Source of the DNA: Bdellovibrio sp. ZAP7
GTDB lineage: Bacteria; Bdellovibrionota; FAC87; UBA2466
Assembly: GCA_945878405.1 (NCBI GenBank)
Contig: CAMCTJ010000010.1
Location: forward strand, 1-64,000
Length of the DNA stretch: 64,000 nucleotides
Reading direction: 5' to 3'
Under the pieces are notes generated by a model that saw only the letters and a list, made by a program, of their open reading frames with translations, did not search any database and was not told the origin of the DNA. Positions 54,173 to 62,814 of the stretch are shown piece after piece. Position 1 is the first letter of the stretch. Each line of letters starts with the position of its first letter. The position numbers and the translations under genes were made by a program.

Positions 54173-55654
54173 ATGAGATCTATCTTTTTAGGGCTGCTTT
54201 CAACCGCATTTATTTGGGATTCGCTGGTTTTGGCTTCAGGATCAGAAACACGTATTCAGCCAGATTCGGTGGCTATTCGAGAACGCCTCTCTCACGTTGT
54301 AGACCAAGTCCTTCCTCCAAAAAAAGTTAAAGACTTGAAGTATGGAGTGATTGTTGGCTCGGTTGGAAGCGGAGAGGTTTTATTTGAAAAGGGCGCCGAT
54401 AACCTAGTTATTCCAGCGTCTGTCAGTAAAATTTTTACGAGTTATTCTGCTCTTAAAAAATTAAAGCCAAACTTTGTTTTTAAAACTGCGCTCTACTACA
54501 GCGGGATGGTTAAAGAAGGAAAGCTTTCGGGAGACCTCTATGTTAAAGGAGGCGGAGATCCGAGTCTCGTCTCTGAGCGCATGTGGATGTTGGTTAATGA
54601 GTTTCGTCGTAAAGGTATCAAACAAGTCATGGGGAAGATCATCATCGACTCTTCCTATTTTGATGCCGAGAAAAACCCAGATAGCCGCCCCAAGTATCTA
54701 AAGGATCAGGCCTATAACGCTCCCGTTGGCGCTTTTTCTTTCAACTTCAACACAACCACTGTTTTTGTGAATCCAGGAGATGCGCCTGGAATGCCACCAA
54801 AGGTTTATACCGATCCTGAAAACTCCTATATAGACGTAGTGAATCAGGCTACGACAGGAAATCCCGATAGCAATAATACTATTCAAGTAAGTCGAACTGA
54901 TTATGTAAAAGGGGATATTGGCGATACGGTTCTTTTACGAGGTTCCATCCCGATTGACGCAAAAGAAATGCGGTTCTTTCGTAACATCGTTAATCCCGCT
55001 CTTTATGCGGGGCACATGTTAGAAACTTTTCTAGAGCAGCGTGGAATTCGAGTGGATGGAAACGTTGAAGAGGGATCAGTCCCCTCAAATGCGAAACTCA
55101 TTTTAGAATTTGAATCCCAACCCCTCTGGCAAATTGTTTGGGGACTCAATAAATTCAGTAACAATTTTGTTGCGGATCAGCTCATGAAAAAGTTAGGGGC
55201 CGAGATGTGGGGGGCTCCTGGGACACTTCAAAAGGGCCTGGCTACGGTACAAGATGTTCTAGAAGACATGGGCATTTCTAAGAACGCTTACAATATCGCC
55301 GATGGCAGTGGACTAACACGTGCTACGCAGGTTACTCCCCGTCAGATATTAAAAGTTCTCATTGCGGCTCATCGGGATTTTGGTATTTATCCAGAGTTTT
55401 TATCGAGTCTTGGGGTTGCCGGAGAAGATGGAACCCTCAGAAACCGTTTACCGAGTTCTTCCGGTCTGGGCGTACTCAGAGGAAAAACCGGATCGTTAGA
55501 TGGAGTAGCAAGTCTCGCAGGTTATGTACCTTCTCGAGATGGCGAGCTCCTGGCCTTCGCAATCATTTTGAATGATCCCAAAGTCCAATATGGGCGAATG
55601 ACCGGCTGGGTAGATCAAATAGCAAGGGCAATTCGAGATATCACTCGAAAATAA
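54173..55654 (+). CDS. dacB: D-alanyl-D-alanine carboxypeptidase/endopeptidase, PBP4 family
   Basis: A 493-residue periplasmic class C penicillin-binding protein that trims or cuts peptidoglycan peptides. A signal peptide covers residues 1-22 or so. The serine-acyl active site is complete: S83-V-S-K86, S329-N-N331 and K438-T-G440. The large insert between the first two motifs (about 110-320), typical of PBP4, includes GDLYVKGGGDPSL. It is the first gene of a plus-strand run that continues with the NamZ-like enzyme 24 bases later, which fits shared work on the cell wall. Confidence 0.94.
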   Translation: MRSIFLGLLSTAFIWDSLVLASGSETRIQPDSVAIRERLSHVVDQVLPPKKVKDLKYGVIVGSVGSGEVLFEKGADNLVIPASVSKIFTSYSALKKLKPNFVFKTALYYSGMVKEGKLSGDLYVKGGGDPSLVSERMWMLVNEFRRKGIKQVMGKIIIDSSYFDAEKNPDSRPKYLKDQAYNAPVGAFSFNFNTTTVFVNPGDAPGMPPKVYTDPENSYIDVVNQATTGNPDSNNTIQVSRTDYVKGDIGDTVLLRGSIPIDAKEMRFFRNIVNPALYAGHMLETFLEQRGIRVDGNVEEGSVPSNAKLILEFESQPLWQIVWGLNKFSNNFVADQLMKKLGAEMWGAPGTLQKGLATVQDVLEDMGISKNAYNIADGSGLTRATQVTPRQILKVLIAAHRDFGIYPEFLSSLGVAGEDGTLRNRLPSSSGLGVLRGKTGSLDGVASLAGYVPSRDGELLAFAIILNDPKVQYGRMTGWVDQIARAIRDITRK

Positions 55655-55678
55655 TCAATCTTTAAGTGAGGTTTTTCT

Positions 55679-56842
55679 GTGCGTTCAGGATTAGACGAAT
55701 TTCTGAGTGAAAAGTGGAAGAAGTATAAGTCGGGACGGTGGGGAGTTCTTTGTAATCAAGCTTCTGTCGATAAGCACCTGGTTCACATTCGAGATATATT
55801 AAAAGAAAAAAAAGGGATCTCCTTGGGGGCATTTCTCGGCCCACAACACGGAATTCGTGGTGAAAAACAGGATAACATGAAAGAGTCCTCGGATTTTTTT
55901 GATCCTGAACTCAAGGTTCCAGTCTTTAGTCTCTATTCTCATACTCGTGTTCCCACTGCTGAGATGATGCAAGCTTTCGATGTTTTAATTGTAGATCTGC
56001 AAGATATTGGCACTCGCATTTATACGTTCATGTATACGATGGAAAATTGCATGTGGGAGGCCAAAAAGCTTGGGAAAAAAGTGGTTGTTTTAGATCGGCC
56101 GAACCCTATTGGGGGAGTCAATATCGAGGGAAATGTTCTCGATATGAACTATCGTTCCTTTGTCGGTCAGCTCCCTATTTGTACTAGACATGGAATGACC
56201 ATGGGTGAGCTCGCCGTTCTTTTTAACGAAGCTTTTGAGATTGGGTGTGATTTGGAGGTTATCACTCTTAAAGGATGGAAGAGAAAACATCTAGCCTGTG
56301 ATTGGGACAGAGACTGGGTTCCCCCTTCGCCCAATATTCCTGTTTGGGATTCCGCGCTTACCTTTCCAGGCACGGTTCATTTTGAGGGAACCAATATTTC
56401 AGAAGGACGAGGAACGACAAAGCCCTTTGAGTGGATAGGGGCTCCCTTTGTGGACGCAGATAAGTTAGCGAAAGAAATGAATCAAAAAAAGCTGAAGGGA
56501 TTTTATTTTAGGCCAATTTATTTTCAGCCCACCTTCCAAAAGCATCAGGAGCAGGTTTGTGGTGGGGTTCAAATTCACATGGGTCATCTCAGTAAATTAA
56601 ATGCTTTTGAAATGGGCGTTCACCTGATAGCGGCTTTCTGGAAGCTCTATCCAGAAAAATGCGAATGGAAAAAACCTCCCTACGAATATGTCGAAGACAA
56701 GCTTCCGATTGATGTCATTGCCGGTACCGATGCTTTTCGTCTTGCTGTTGAATCAGGTTCCGTTAAATCCTTTTTGGAGAGGTCGGAAGAGGAATTAGAG
56801 ATGTTTAGAAAAATGAGAAAGAACTACCTTCTTTATGCTTAG
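55679..56842 (+). CDS. NamZ-like exo-beta-N-acetylmuramidase (DUF1343)
   Basis: A 387-residue protein of the DUF1343/GH171 family, whose Bacillus member NamZ releases MurNAc from the non-reducing end of peptidoglycan fragments. Family blocks are LCNQASVDK near 23-31, FLGPQHGIRGE near 56-66, VDLQDIGTRIYTF near 106-118, LDRPNPIGG near 140 and FEGTNISEGRGTT near 238. No signal peptide is visible, so it may act on recycled muropeptides in the cytoplasm, or the exported start may be missed. GTG start with AGTGAGG seven bases upstream. The 3' end overlaps the next gene by eight bases. Confidence 0.82.
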   Translation: MRSGLDEFLSEKWKKYKSGRWGVLCNQASVDKHLVHIRDILKEKKGISLGAFLGPQHGIRGEKQDNMKESSDFFDPELKVPVFSLYSHTRVPTAEMMQAFDVLIVDLQDIGTRIYTFMYTMENCMWEAKKLGKKVVVLDRPNPIGGVNIEGNVLDMNYRSFVGQLPICTRHGMTMGELAVLFNEAFEIGCDLEVITLKGWKRKHLACDWDRDWVPPSPNIPVWDSALTFPGTVHFEGTNISEGRGTTKPFEWIGAPFVDADKLAKEMNQKKLKGFYFRPIYFQPTFQKHQEQVCGGVQIHMGHLSKLNAFEMGVHLIAAFWKLYPEKCEWKKPPYEYVEDKLPIDVIAGTDAFRLAVESGSVKSFLERSEEELEMFRKMRKNYLLYA

Positions 56843-57593
56843 GAGAAAGAAGTCCCAGGGCTTTACTTTAATCGGAGCCTTAGCGGCAGCACTCGTTTTA
56901 TCTATTTTGGCCACCTTTATCGGGAAAAATCTCTTTTACCTCATCAAATCTCGGATGCGATCCGAGGCCAAAGTATCCATAGTGGACAATGAAAGTACTT
57001 TTACTGAGTTGATAGCTGCCAAAATATTTACGATGGCCAATTCTAATGCCTGCAGTATTGCAAACTTTGCGAGTACATTTAATACAAATCCCCCCACCTT
57101 TCCCGGGGGACTTGTTACAGTTAGGATCGAAAGTCCAACTTTAGTGGATTTCGGCCTCAGTGGTACTCCACCGAGTTTTCAAGCCGATTTGAAAACAGCT
57201 ATTGCCTCGTGTGCAACTAAACCAATACTGCCTTTAAAGAAAGTAGACAACACGTGGACCGGAACCTTTCTGTTCTGTGCTAAGGTAAATAACCCAGTCG
57301 TTAGGAGAGATCGTAAAGATCAAACCGGATTTTTAAACTCACCAGCTGCTTTTGCCGAGATTCGAATCGACTTGTCGAGTGAAGAAGTTTCCCAGGTGGA
57401 TAAAGTGCTGGGGGATGCTCTACCCTGTAATACTTGGGTCCCGCCAGCAAGTGGTTCAGCTGATCCTGACACCCGCCAAATGAAACTGAGCTATCGTATT
57501 TTTTGGAAAAGAAGCAATGGCAATTCGGATCTCGATTATTTTAGTAAAATAGATACCAAAATTATTAATGTTTCCGAATTGCGGACAAATTAA
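56835..57593 (+). CDS. Prepilin-like protein lacking Glu+5 (minor pseudopilin)
   Basis: A 252-residue protein with a type III signal: basic MLRRKKSQG, cleavage after G9, then F10-T-L-I and a hydrophobic helix of about 20 residues. Position +5 of the mature chain is Gly instead of the almost universal Glu. GspK-type and a few minor pilins lack this Glu, which helps the subunit sit at the tip. The rest is a soluble domain with several cysteines. It overlaps the NamZ-like gene by eight bases and the next prepilin gene follows in six bases. The system (type II secretion or type IV pili) is not identifiable here. Confidence 0.75.
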   Translation: MLRRKKSQGFTLIGALAAALVLSILATFIGKNLFYLIKSRMRSEAKVSIVDNESTFTELIAAKIFTMANSNACSIANFASTFNTNPPTFPGGLVTVRIESPTLVDFGLSGTPPSFQADLKTAIASCATKPILPLKKVDNTWTGTFLFCAKVNNPVVRRDRKDQTGFLNSPAAFAEIRIDLSSEEVSQVDKVLGDALPCNTWVPPASGSADPDTRQMKLSYRIFWKRSNGNSDLDYFSKIDTKIINVSELRTN

Positions 57594-57598
57594 ACAGA

Positions 57599-58492
57599 AT
57601 GGTTATTAGGAAAAATAATTCTGCATTTACCTTAGTAGAAATGATGGTGGCCACCGCCATTACTTCTTTGATCGCTTTAGCTTCAATAACCCTTCAAAAT
57701 GCTGAATACGAAGCAAAAGCCACCAATGATCGTTTGAACAATGCGACTCTGATGGGACGAGAATTTCTCGATCAACGAGGAAAAGTATTAATGGCTGCAT
57801 GGGATGATTCCGCTTCCGGCAAAACTATCAACTTTTATGACTTTACAGATACCCCCCTAGCAACCGGGGACCTGACTGCTAACGATTTTTATTCGTCGGA
57901 TCAGATACAGCCCCCAACTCCAACTCAACAAATTCCGGGAACGAGCATCACTAGTTACCGTTCTATTCTAGTACCTTCCGAGGGCTGTTTTGGAAGCTTT
58001 ATCGAAGTCTTAACGACCGAATGTGTTCTGCCTCCACAATCACTGGCTACCGTTGATTGGTCAACCCTGAGCGCATCAGATTTAGATGATTTAAGAGCGT
58101 GCGCTCCGCAACCGGATCCTAACAGCAGTGAAAAAGATGCTCCTTGTCCCACAGGGAAAATTCCTCGGATTAAAGTTGTTCGGGCTGGAACACTCAAAAG
58201 TAATAATACGAAGTTTAAGACGACGATGCTTTTTCCCGTGGGTGATAACACGGGAGCCGATGGAAATCCCCTAGGAGCTGCTTTGTGTATGAGTAATAAT
58301 GGCACTAAAACAAACTATCGAGATATCAATTTGAAGGTTCTGACTTTGGTTCGAACCGCTAAAAATAAAATTAAGTTAATTCGTCAGGAAGCGAACTATC
58401 CAAGGCCTAAAACAATAGTCCCCAGCAGATCCCTGAAGCCGGCACCGACGGGTTGCGATCGTTGTGCCTCGGGAAGGGCAAAATGTCCTTAA
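57599..58492 (+). CDS. Prepilin-like protein, PilW-type minor pilin
   Basis: A 297-residue prepilin with the type III signal MVIRKNNSA, cleavage after A9 (Ala instead of the usual Gly at -1), then F10-T-L-V-E with the normal Glu at +5, and a hydrophobic helix. The soluble domain is Asp/Ser/Thr-rich with cysteines near 125, 131, 162 and 174, and the C-terminus ends CDRCASGRAKCP, suggesting a disulfide-knotted tip. It lies between the other prepilin and gshA. Gene order resembles a minor-pilin pair, but no pilin-peptidase or assembly ATPase is in the window. Confidence 0.75.
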   Translation: MVIRKNNSAFTLVEMMVATAITSLIALASITLQNAEYEAKATNDRLNNATLMGREFLDQRGKVLMAAWDDSASGKTINFYDFTDTPLATGDLTANDFYSSDQIQPPTPTQQIPGTSITSYRSILVPSEGCFGSFIEVLTTECVLPPQSLATVDWSTLSASDLDDLRACAPQPDPNSSEKDAPCPTGKIPRIKVVRAGTLKSNNTKFKTTMLFPVGDNTGADGNPLGAALCMSNNGTKTNYRDINLKVLTLVRTAKNKIKLIRQEANYPRPKTIVPSRSLKPAPTGCDRCASGRAKCP

Positions 58493-58508
58493 GAAGATTG
58501 GAGCCCCG

Positions 58509-59852
58509 GTGAAAAGTGAACAACAAAAACCCTGGCAGTGGCTAACAGATCTTTTTAGGTCTGAAGAGCGAGGAGTTTCCGAGCGTCAAATCGGACTTGA
58601 GGTTGAAAGAATAGCCATCTGGAAGGACGGTTCTCCGTTTCGTTACCAAACGGATCCAAAAACGGGTAAACCTGGGGCGGGACAGCTTCTTAAAAAGTTA
58701 CACGAGGTTTATGGTTGGAAATTAGTGGATAGTGCACTTTCGGAACCGATAGGGTTAGAAACACCGCATGGGAAAATTTCACTTGAGCCGGGGAGTCAAC
58801 TCGAGTGTGCCGTTTATCCGCAAAAGAATCTAGTCGAGGTTGCCCGTCACTTGGAAGAGTATGACGGGCAGGTCGATAAGGTCATTCAATCTTGGGACGG
58901 TTTGGTTTTCTTGGGGTTAGCAGTAAATCCGATTCATCGCCTCGATGAGATCGATGTCATTCCCTCTCCTCGCTATCACATCATGACCGATGTTCTTGGA
59001 AGGACTGGCCGATATGGAACTACCATGATGAGAAGGACCAGTTCCGTTCAAATCAATTTGGATTACACCAGCGAATCTGAAGCCATCGAAATGCTCAGAG
59101 TTTCGCTCCTGGTTGCACCGATCTCAACGGCATTATTTGCTAATTCGCCCCTGTTGGAGCGGAAACCCACGGGATTTCTATCCACTCGAGCAGAAATTTG
59201 GAGGCACACGGATCCTGCTCGAACAGGTCTTATGAAAGAAGCTTTCGAAATGGGTTTTAATTTTGACCGGTATTCGGCCTATCTGTGGAAAATGCCATTG
59301 ATGTTTGTTCAGGATAACAAGGGTGATTATGTAAATGCCCAGGGCTGTTGTTTAGAAGATATTGCGAGTGGAAAGCTCCCTGGTATTGAAGTGACTCCCA
59401 CGAATATGCGTTGGGCTATCCAACAGCTGTTTACCGAAGCTCGATTGAAGCCAGGCTATGTGGAGGTCCGATCGGTAGATGGCCAACTTCCCGCTTATCG
59501 CCTTGCCTCAGCTGCATTTTGGATGGGGCTTCTGTACGATCCTCAAGCCCGAAAGCTTGCCTTTGAGCTCTTAGGAAAATTGAGTTCGGCAGATAGAGAA
59601 GAATTATGGAATGAGACCAGTCGAAAGGCGCTCAAAACGGAATTTAAGGGCCTTAAAATTCGAGAGATTGCTGAGAAGTTGGTTCAAGCAAGTTTAGAAG
59701 GCTTGAAAAAAAGAGGGTTTGGGGAAGAAGTATATCTAGCTCCCCTTATTGAAAATGTTAACCGGGGTTCTTGTCCCGCCGATCGCATAATGGAAAATTT
59801 GCAAACTCGTTGGCAGGGAAATGTTTTGGAAATATTGAAAGGTGAATCATGA
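58509..59852 (+). CDS. gshA: Glutamate-cysteine ligase (GCS2/plant type)
   Basis: A 447-residue ATP-dependent ligase that makes gamma-glutamylcysteine, the first step of glutathione synthesis. IGLEVERIAI near 28, the metal-binding LEPGSQLECAVYP near 96-108, and MMRRTSSVQINLDY near 176 are typical of the GCS2 family, which resembles the plant and alphaproteobacterial enzymes rather than E. coli GshA. GTG at 58509 is chosen because GGAG precedes it; a GTG at 58464 lies inside the previous gene. The stop overlaps the glutaredoxin ATG (ATGA), so the two genes are coupled. Confidence 0.9.
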   Translation: MKSEQQKPWQWLTDLFRSEERGVSERQIGLEVERIAIWKDGSPFRYQTDPKTGKPGAGQLLKKLHEVYGWKLVDSALSEPIGLETPHGKISLEPGSQLECAVYPQKNLVEVARHLEEYDGQVDKVIQSWDGLVFLGLAVNPIHRLDEIDVIPSPRYHIMTDVLGRTGRYGTTMMRRTSSVQINLDYTSESEAIEMLRVSLLVAPISTALFANSPLLERKPTGFLSTRAEIWRHTDPARTGLMKEAFEMGFNFDRYSAYLWKMPLMFVQDNKGDYVNAQGCCLEDIASGKLPGIEVTPTNMRWAIQQLFTEARLKPGYVEVRSVDGQLPAYRLASAAFWMGLLYDPQARKLAFELLGKLSSADREELWNETSRKALKTEFKGLKIREIAEKLVQASLEGLKKRGFGEEVYLAPLIENVNRGSCPADRIMENLQTRWQGNVLEILKGES

Positions 59853-60097
59853 TTGAAATCTATCTGGCTGAGCGTTGTCCTTTTTGTGTAAAGGTCCGAA
59901 TGTACATGGAACAAAAAGGGATATCCTATATCTTAAAACCAGTCCTACTCGGCTCTGCTCCATCGGAAGTAAAAGATGAACTGAAACGCTTAGGGGGTAA
60001 AGCCCAAGTTCCCTTTTTAGTTGATCCAGAGCGAAATATAAAAATGTATGAAAGCGATGACATTATTGCTTACGTCGAAGAACATTACGCTCGATAG
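59849..60097 (+). CDS. grxC: Glutaredoxin
   Basis: An 82-residue thiol-disulfide oxidoreductase using glutathione. The redox site is C10-P-F-C13, followed by the glutathione-binding VPFLVD with its cis-proline near 54 and ESDDI near 70. The size is normal for a monothiol-reducing dithiol Grx. It is translated from an ATGA overlap with gshA, a direct link between glutathione synthesis and use. The last 35 bases overlap gshB from the opposite strand. Confidence 0.92.
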   Translation: MIEIYLAERCPFCVKVRMYMEQKGISYILKPVLLGSAPSEVKDELKRLGGKAQVPFLVDPERNIKMYESDDIIAYVEEHYAR

Positions 60098-61028
60098 CAT
60101 CTAGCACATCAGTCGCTAGGTTTTTTCCGGTTAATTTTTCAAAGGATAAAAATCCAGTTGGTGAAGTAACGTTGATTTCAGAAACTTTAGAACCGATCAG
60201 ATCGACTCCAGCAAATAAGATCCCCGTTTTTTTCAAAAACCGAGCGACTCTATCTGCGACTGAAAGTTGAGCTCTCGAGAGGGGGCGGTTTTCGGCGGAA
60301 CCTCCTTGGGCTAAATTAGCAATAAACCCTCCTTTAGGAGGAACGCGAACAAATTGACCTTTGAGCTTTCCATCAATGATCAGAAGGCGCCTATCTTCTT
60401 GAAGAACCTCCTCTAAAAAGGGTTGAACAACTACCCCTTCCCATTTCTCCGGTTGCTTCAGTCCATTATCAATAAAATCTTGGCGTTTAACTTGAGAAAT
60501 GTTTCTGCCCCCATGGCCCAGGAACGGCTTAGAGATAATCAAGGGCGTTTTGAGATTCTGTACAAAAGCCGCCGCACTCGGCCCACTCCCTAGATGAGTT
60601 GGGATGAGATCTCCCTTTTTTAGAAACCCTTCTGCAAAGCCCTCGAGCGGCAGTAGCTTTTCATGGTAGCGAACCAAGAGAGAGGGTTTATTGACGAAGA
60701 AAACTTTCTTTTCAACTAAAGCTAAAATCCAACAGAGTCTTACATAATCTTCGTTAAAAGGGGGATCCTTTCGAATAAAACCAACATGAAAGTTCTCAGC
60801 TGGCAGAACCTCAATTTCTCCCAGATTGGGAATTCCCTCAGGGCGAAAAGAGAGGAAAGGACGAGCTCTTAACATGACCCTTCCGTTTACATACTCCACT
60901 TCGGATTCCGTTAACCAATAAGCACGATGCCCACGTTTAACCGCTTCTCTCAGAAGCGCTAGAGATGAGTCTGACTCCGGGCGCAGGTTATCAATAGGGT
61001 CTGCTACAAAAAAAATTCGAAGTTTCAT
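60063..61028 (-). CDS. gshB: Glutathione synthetase
   Basis: A 321-residue ATP-grasp enzyme that joins glycine to gamma-glutamylcysteine. The N-terminal FVADPIDNLRPESDSSLALL matches the bacterial GshB opening, FIRKDPPFNEDY near 88-99 is the substrate loop, LIISKPFLGHGGRNI near 165-180 holds the ATP-grasp lysine and Gly-rich loop, and INVTSPTGF near 288 is the family metal-site signature. It is read opposite to gshA and grx, with its 3' end overlapping grx by 35 bases and its start overlapping the ggt stop (ATGA). Confidence 0.93.
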   Translation of the reverse strand: MKLRIFFVADPIDNLRPESDSSLALLREAVKRGHRAYWLTESEVEYVNGRVMLRARPFLSFRPEGIPNLGEIEVLPAENFHVGFIRKDPPFNEDYVRLCWILALVEKKVFFVNKPSLLVRYHEKLLPLEGFAEGFLKKGDLIPTHLGSGPSAAAFVQNLKTPLIISKPFLGHGGRNISQVKRQDFIDNGLKQPEKWEGVVVQPFLEEVLQEDRRLLIIDGKLKGQFVRVPPKGGFIANLAQGGSAENRPLSRAQLSVADRVARFLKKTGILFAGVDLIGSKVSEINVTSPTGFLSFEKLTGKNLATDVLDAIERNVLRRKQ

Positions 61029-62746
61029 TTCGCTTCTGCTCCTCCCTCATCTCGAGGATCAAACACGGCTTCTAAATTTCCCGACTTATCTTTGAACACT
61101 GCTTGAACTAAAGCCGTTCTATCGGTTGCGACTACAGAGTGCCCGATTTTTCTTAGCGCTTCCACGGTTTCTTCGTCAAAACCGCTTTCAACGCTCAATT
61201 CATCAGGAGTCCATTGGTGATGAATCCTGGGCTTAAAAAGAGCCGCTCGCAGTCCTTCCTCTGGATGTTCCAACACATTAATGAGGACTTGAAATACGTG
61301 CGAGGTAATTCGCGAACCACCCGCAGCACCCACTGCGAGGATGTTGCGATTGTTTTCAAGAACTAACGTGGGGCTCATGCTGGAGGCCGGCCTTTTTAGG
61401 GGCTCAATGGCATTAGCTTCACCTCCCACCAATCCAAAAAGATTGGGAGTTCCTAACTGAATACTAAAATCGTCCATTTCGTCATTGAGAAAAATTCCGG
61501 TTCCGGGTACTGCGATTCGACTTCCAAAGTGATCATTAATCGTCAAAGTCATAGAAGCCCCGTTACCTTCATTGTCCAAAATGCTTAAGTGGGTCGTGTG
61601 TCGATCTCGTAATTTGGAGACATCCAGTGGGGTGATTTGGGTTGCCGGCGTTGCTCGTTCGAGATCAATCGATTTTCGCCGAGCGACTCCATAAGACGTT
61701 TCCAAAATCGGCTTTAAGTTCAACTTGGTGAAATCGGGATCTCCAATGATCTGAGACCGGTCGGCATAGGCCCGTTTCATAATCTCAGCCAGCAAATGGA
61801 GTTTCTGCACTCGGTCGGTTGGTGTGGGGGGGGCCGCAGTCAACATCTGCAGCATCTCAATAGTTAAAACACCTCCAGCACTCGGGGGGGGAGCTAATAG
61901 AAGCTGTCTTTTTCCCCAAGTGAATGTGAGGGGTTTTCGAATTTTGGGTCGGTAAGATGCTAAATCTGAGATTGAGAGAATACCACCCAGACTTCTTATG
62001 TATTCTACGATTTGATTTGCGGTTTGCCCCGTTTTAAATTCAATCTGTGGATTAAGAGAAACCCTTTCTAAGGTTTCTGCTAAATCGGCTTGAATCAAAA
62101 TATCACCGCGGCCAAGGGGACGATCATCTCGTGACAGAAGATTCTTTACGTAACTTTGTTGAAATAAAAGTTTGCGTTGCTCTCGAATGGCCTTTGCCAG
62201 AGAGGGATAGATGGGAAATCCATTTCGGGCCAAACGGATGGCAGGTTGCAGGACGCTCTTCCAGGAAAGTTTTCCCCAGCGTTGATGAATGAAGTAGAGC
62301 CCTGGAACAAAACCTGGAGTAGCGACAGATAAAACGCCATAGCGGCTTAAATCCGGTTGAGGTTTACCAGTAGTATCCAGATACATATCTCTTTTTGCCC
62401 GTCCGGGGGCTGTTTCTCTAAAATCTACAAAAACCTGCTGGGGTTTTTTTCCTGCCAAGGATAATAAAAGAAAACCACCTCCCCCCAATCCCAGCGACTG
62501 AGGTCGTTCCACCGCGAGTGCGAAAGCAGTCGCTACAGCAACATCCACGATATTGCCACCCAGTTCTTTTATTTCTTTCCCTGCTCTCGAGGAAAAGGTT
62601 CCCCCCGAAGCAACAGCGAACTGACTTCCTACAGCTTGGCAACACTCAGGTTGGCGTTCCCAATCGGTAAAGTTGATATGAGGGTAGGGAGATGAGGAAC
62701 AAGAGACGAGAGTTAAGATGAGAAAAAACAAAAGAAAATGTCTCAT
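61025..62746 (-). CDS. ggt: Gamma-glutamyltransferase, lipoprotein form
   Basis: A 573-residue N-terminal nucleophile hydrolase that cleaves glutathione outside the cytoplasm. The autoprocessing Thr is T384 in TTHLSILD, giving the large and small subunits, and the later GGEANAIEP and PASSMSPTLV segments are the family substrate site. Residues 1-16 form a lipoprotein signal with lipobox LVSC, so the enzyme is probably membrane-anchored. The ATG at 62746 is chosen over an upstream in-frame extension that lacks a signal. Its stop overlaps gshB, coupling breakdown and synthesis on one transcript. Confidence 0.92.
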   Translation of the reverse strand: MRHFLLFFLILTLVSCSSSPYPHINFTDWERQPECCQAVGSQFAVASGGTFSSRAGKEIKELGGNIVDVAVATAFALAVERPQSLGLGGGGFLLLSLAGKKPQQVFVDFRETAPGRAKRDMYLDTTGKPQPDLSRYGVLSVATPGFVPGLYFIHQRWGKLSWKSVLQPAIRLARNGFPIYPSLAKAIREQRKLLFQQSYVKNLLSRDDRPLGRGDILIQADLAETLERVSLNPQIEFKTGQTANQIVEYIRSLGGILSISDLASYRPKIRKPLTFTWGKRQLLLAPPPSAGGVLTIEMLQMLTAAPPTPTDRVQKLHLLAEIMKRAYADRSQIIGDPDFTKLNLKPILETSYGVARRKSIDLERATPATQITPLDVSKLRDRHTTHLSILDNEGNGASMTLTINDHFGSRIAVPGTGIFLNDEMDDFSIQLGTPNLFGLVGGEANAIEPLKRPASSMSPTLVLENNRNILAVGAAGGSRITSHVFQVLINVLEHPEEGLRAALFKPRIHHQWTPDELSVESGFDEETVEALRKIGHSVVATDRTALVQAVFKDKSGNLEAVFDPRDEGGAEAK

Positions 62747-62799
62747 GGTGGGCTCAACCTTATCGAGACCTAAGTCTGGGGTCAAAGAAAGAAATTTGA

Positions 62800-62805
62800 T
62801 ACAAT
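62800..62805 (+). promoter_or_regulatory. Candidate extended -10 before the Nit-family gene
   Basis: TGATACAAT has the extended -10 TGn followed by TACAAT, ending nine bases before the ATG. GGAG lies between, four bases before the ATG. The divergent ggt promoter must lie in the same 68 bases. Confidence 0.4.
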
Positions 62806-62814
62806 CGGAGTCCG

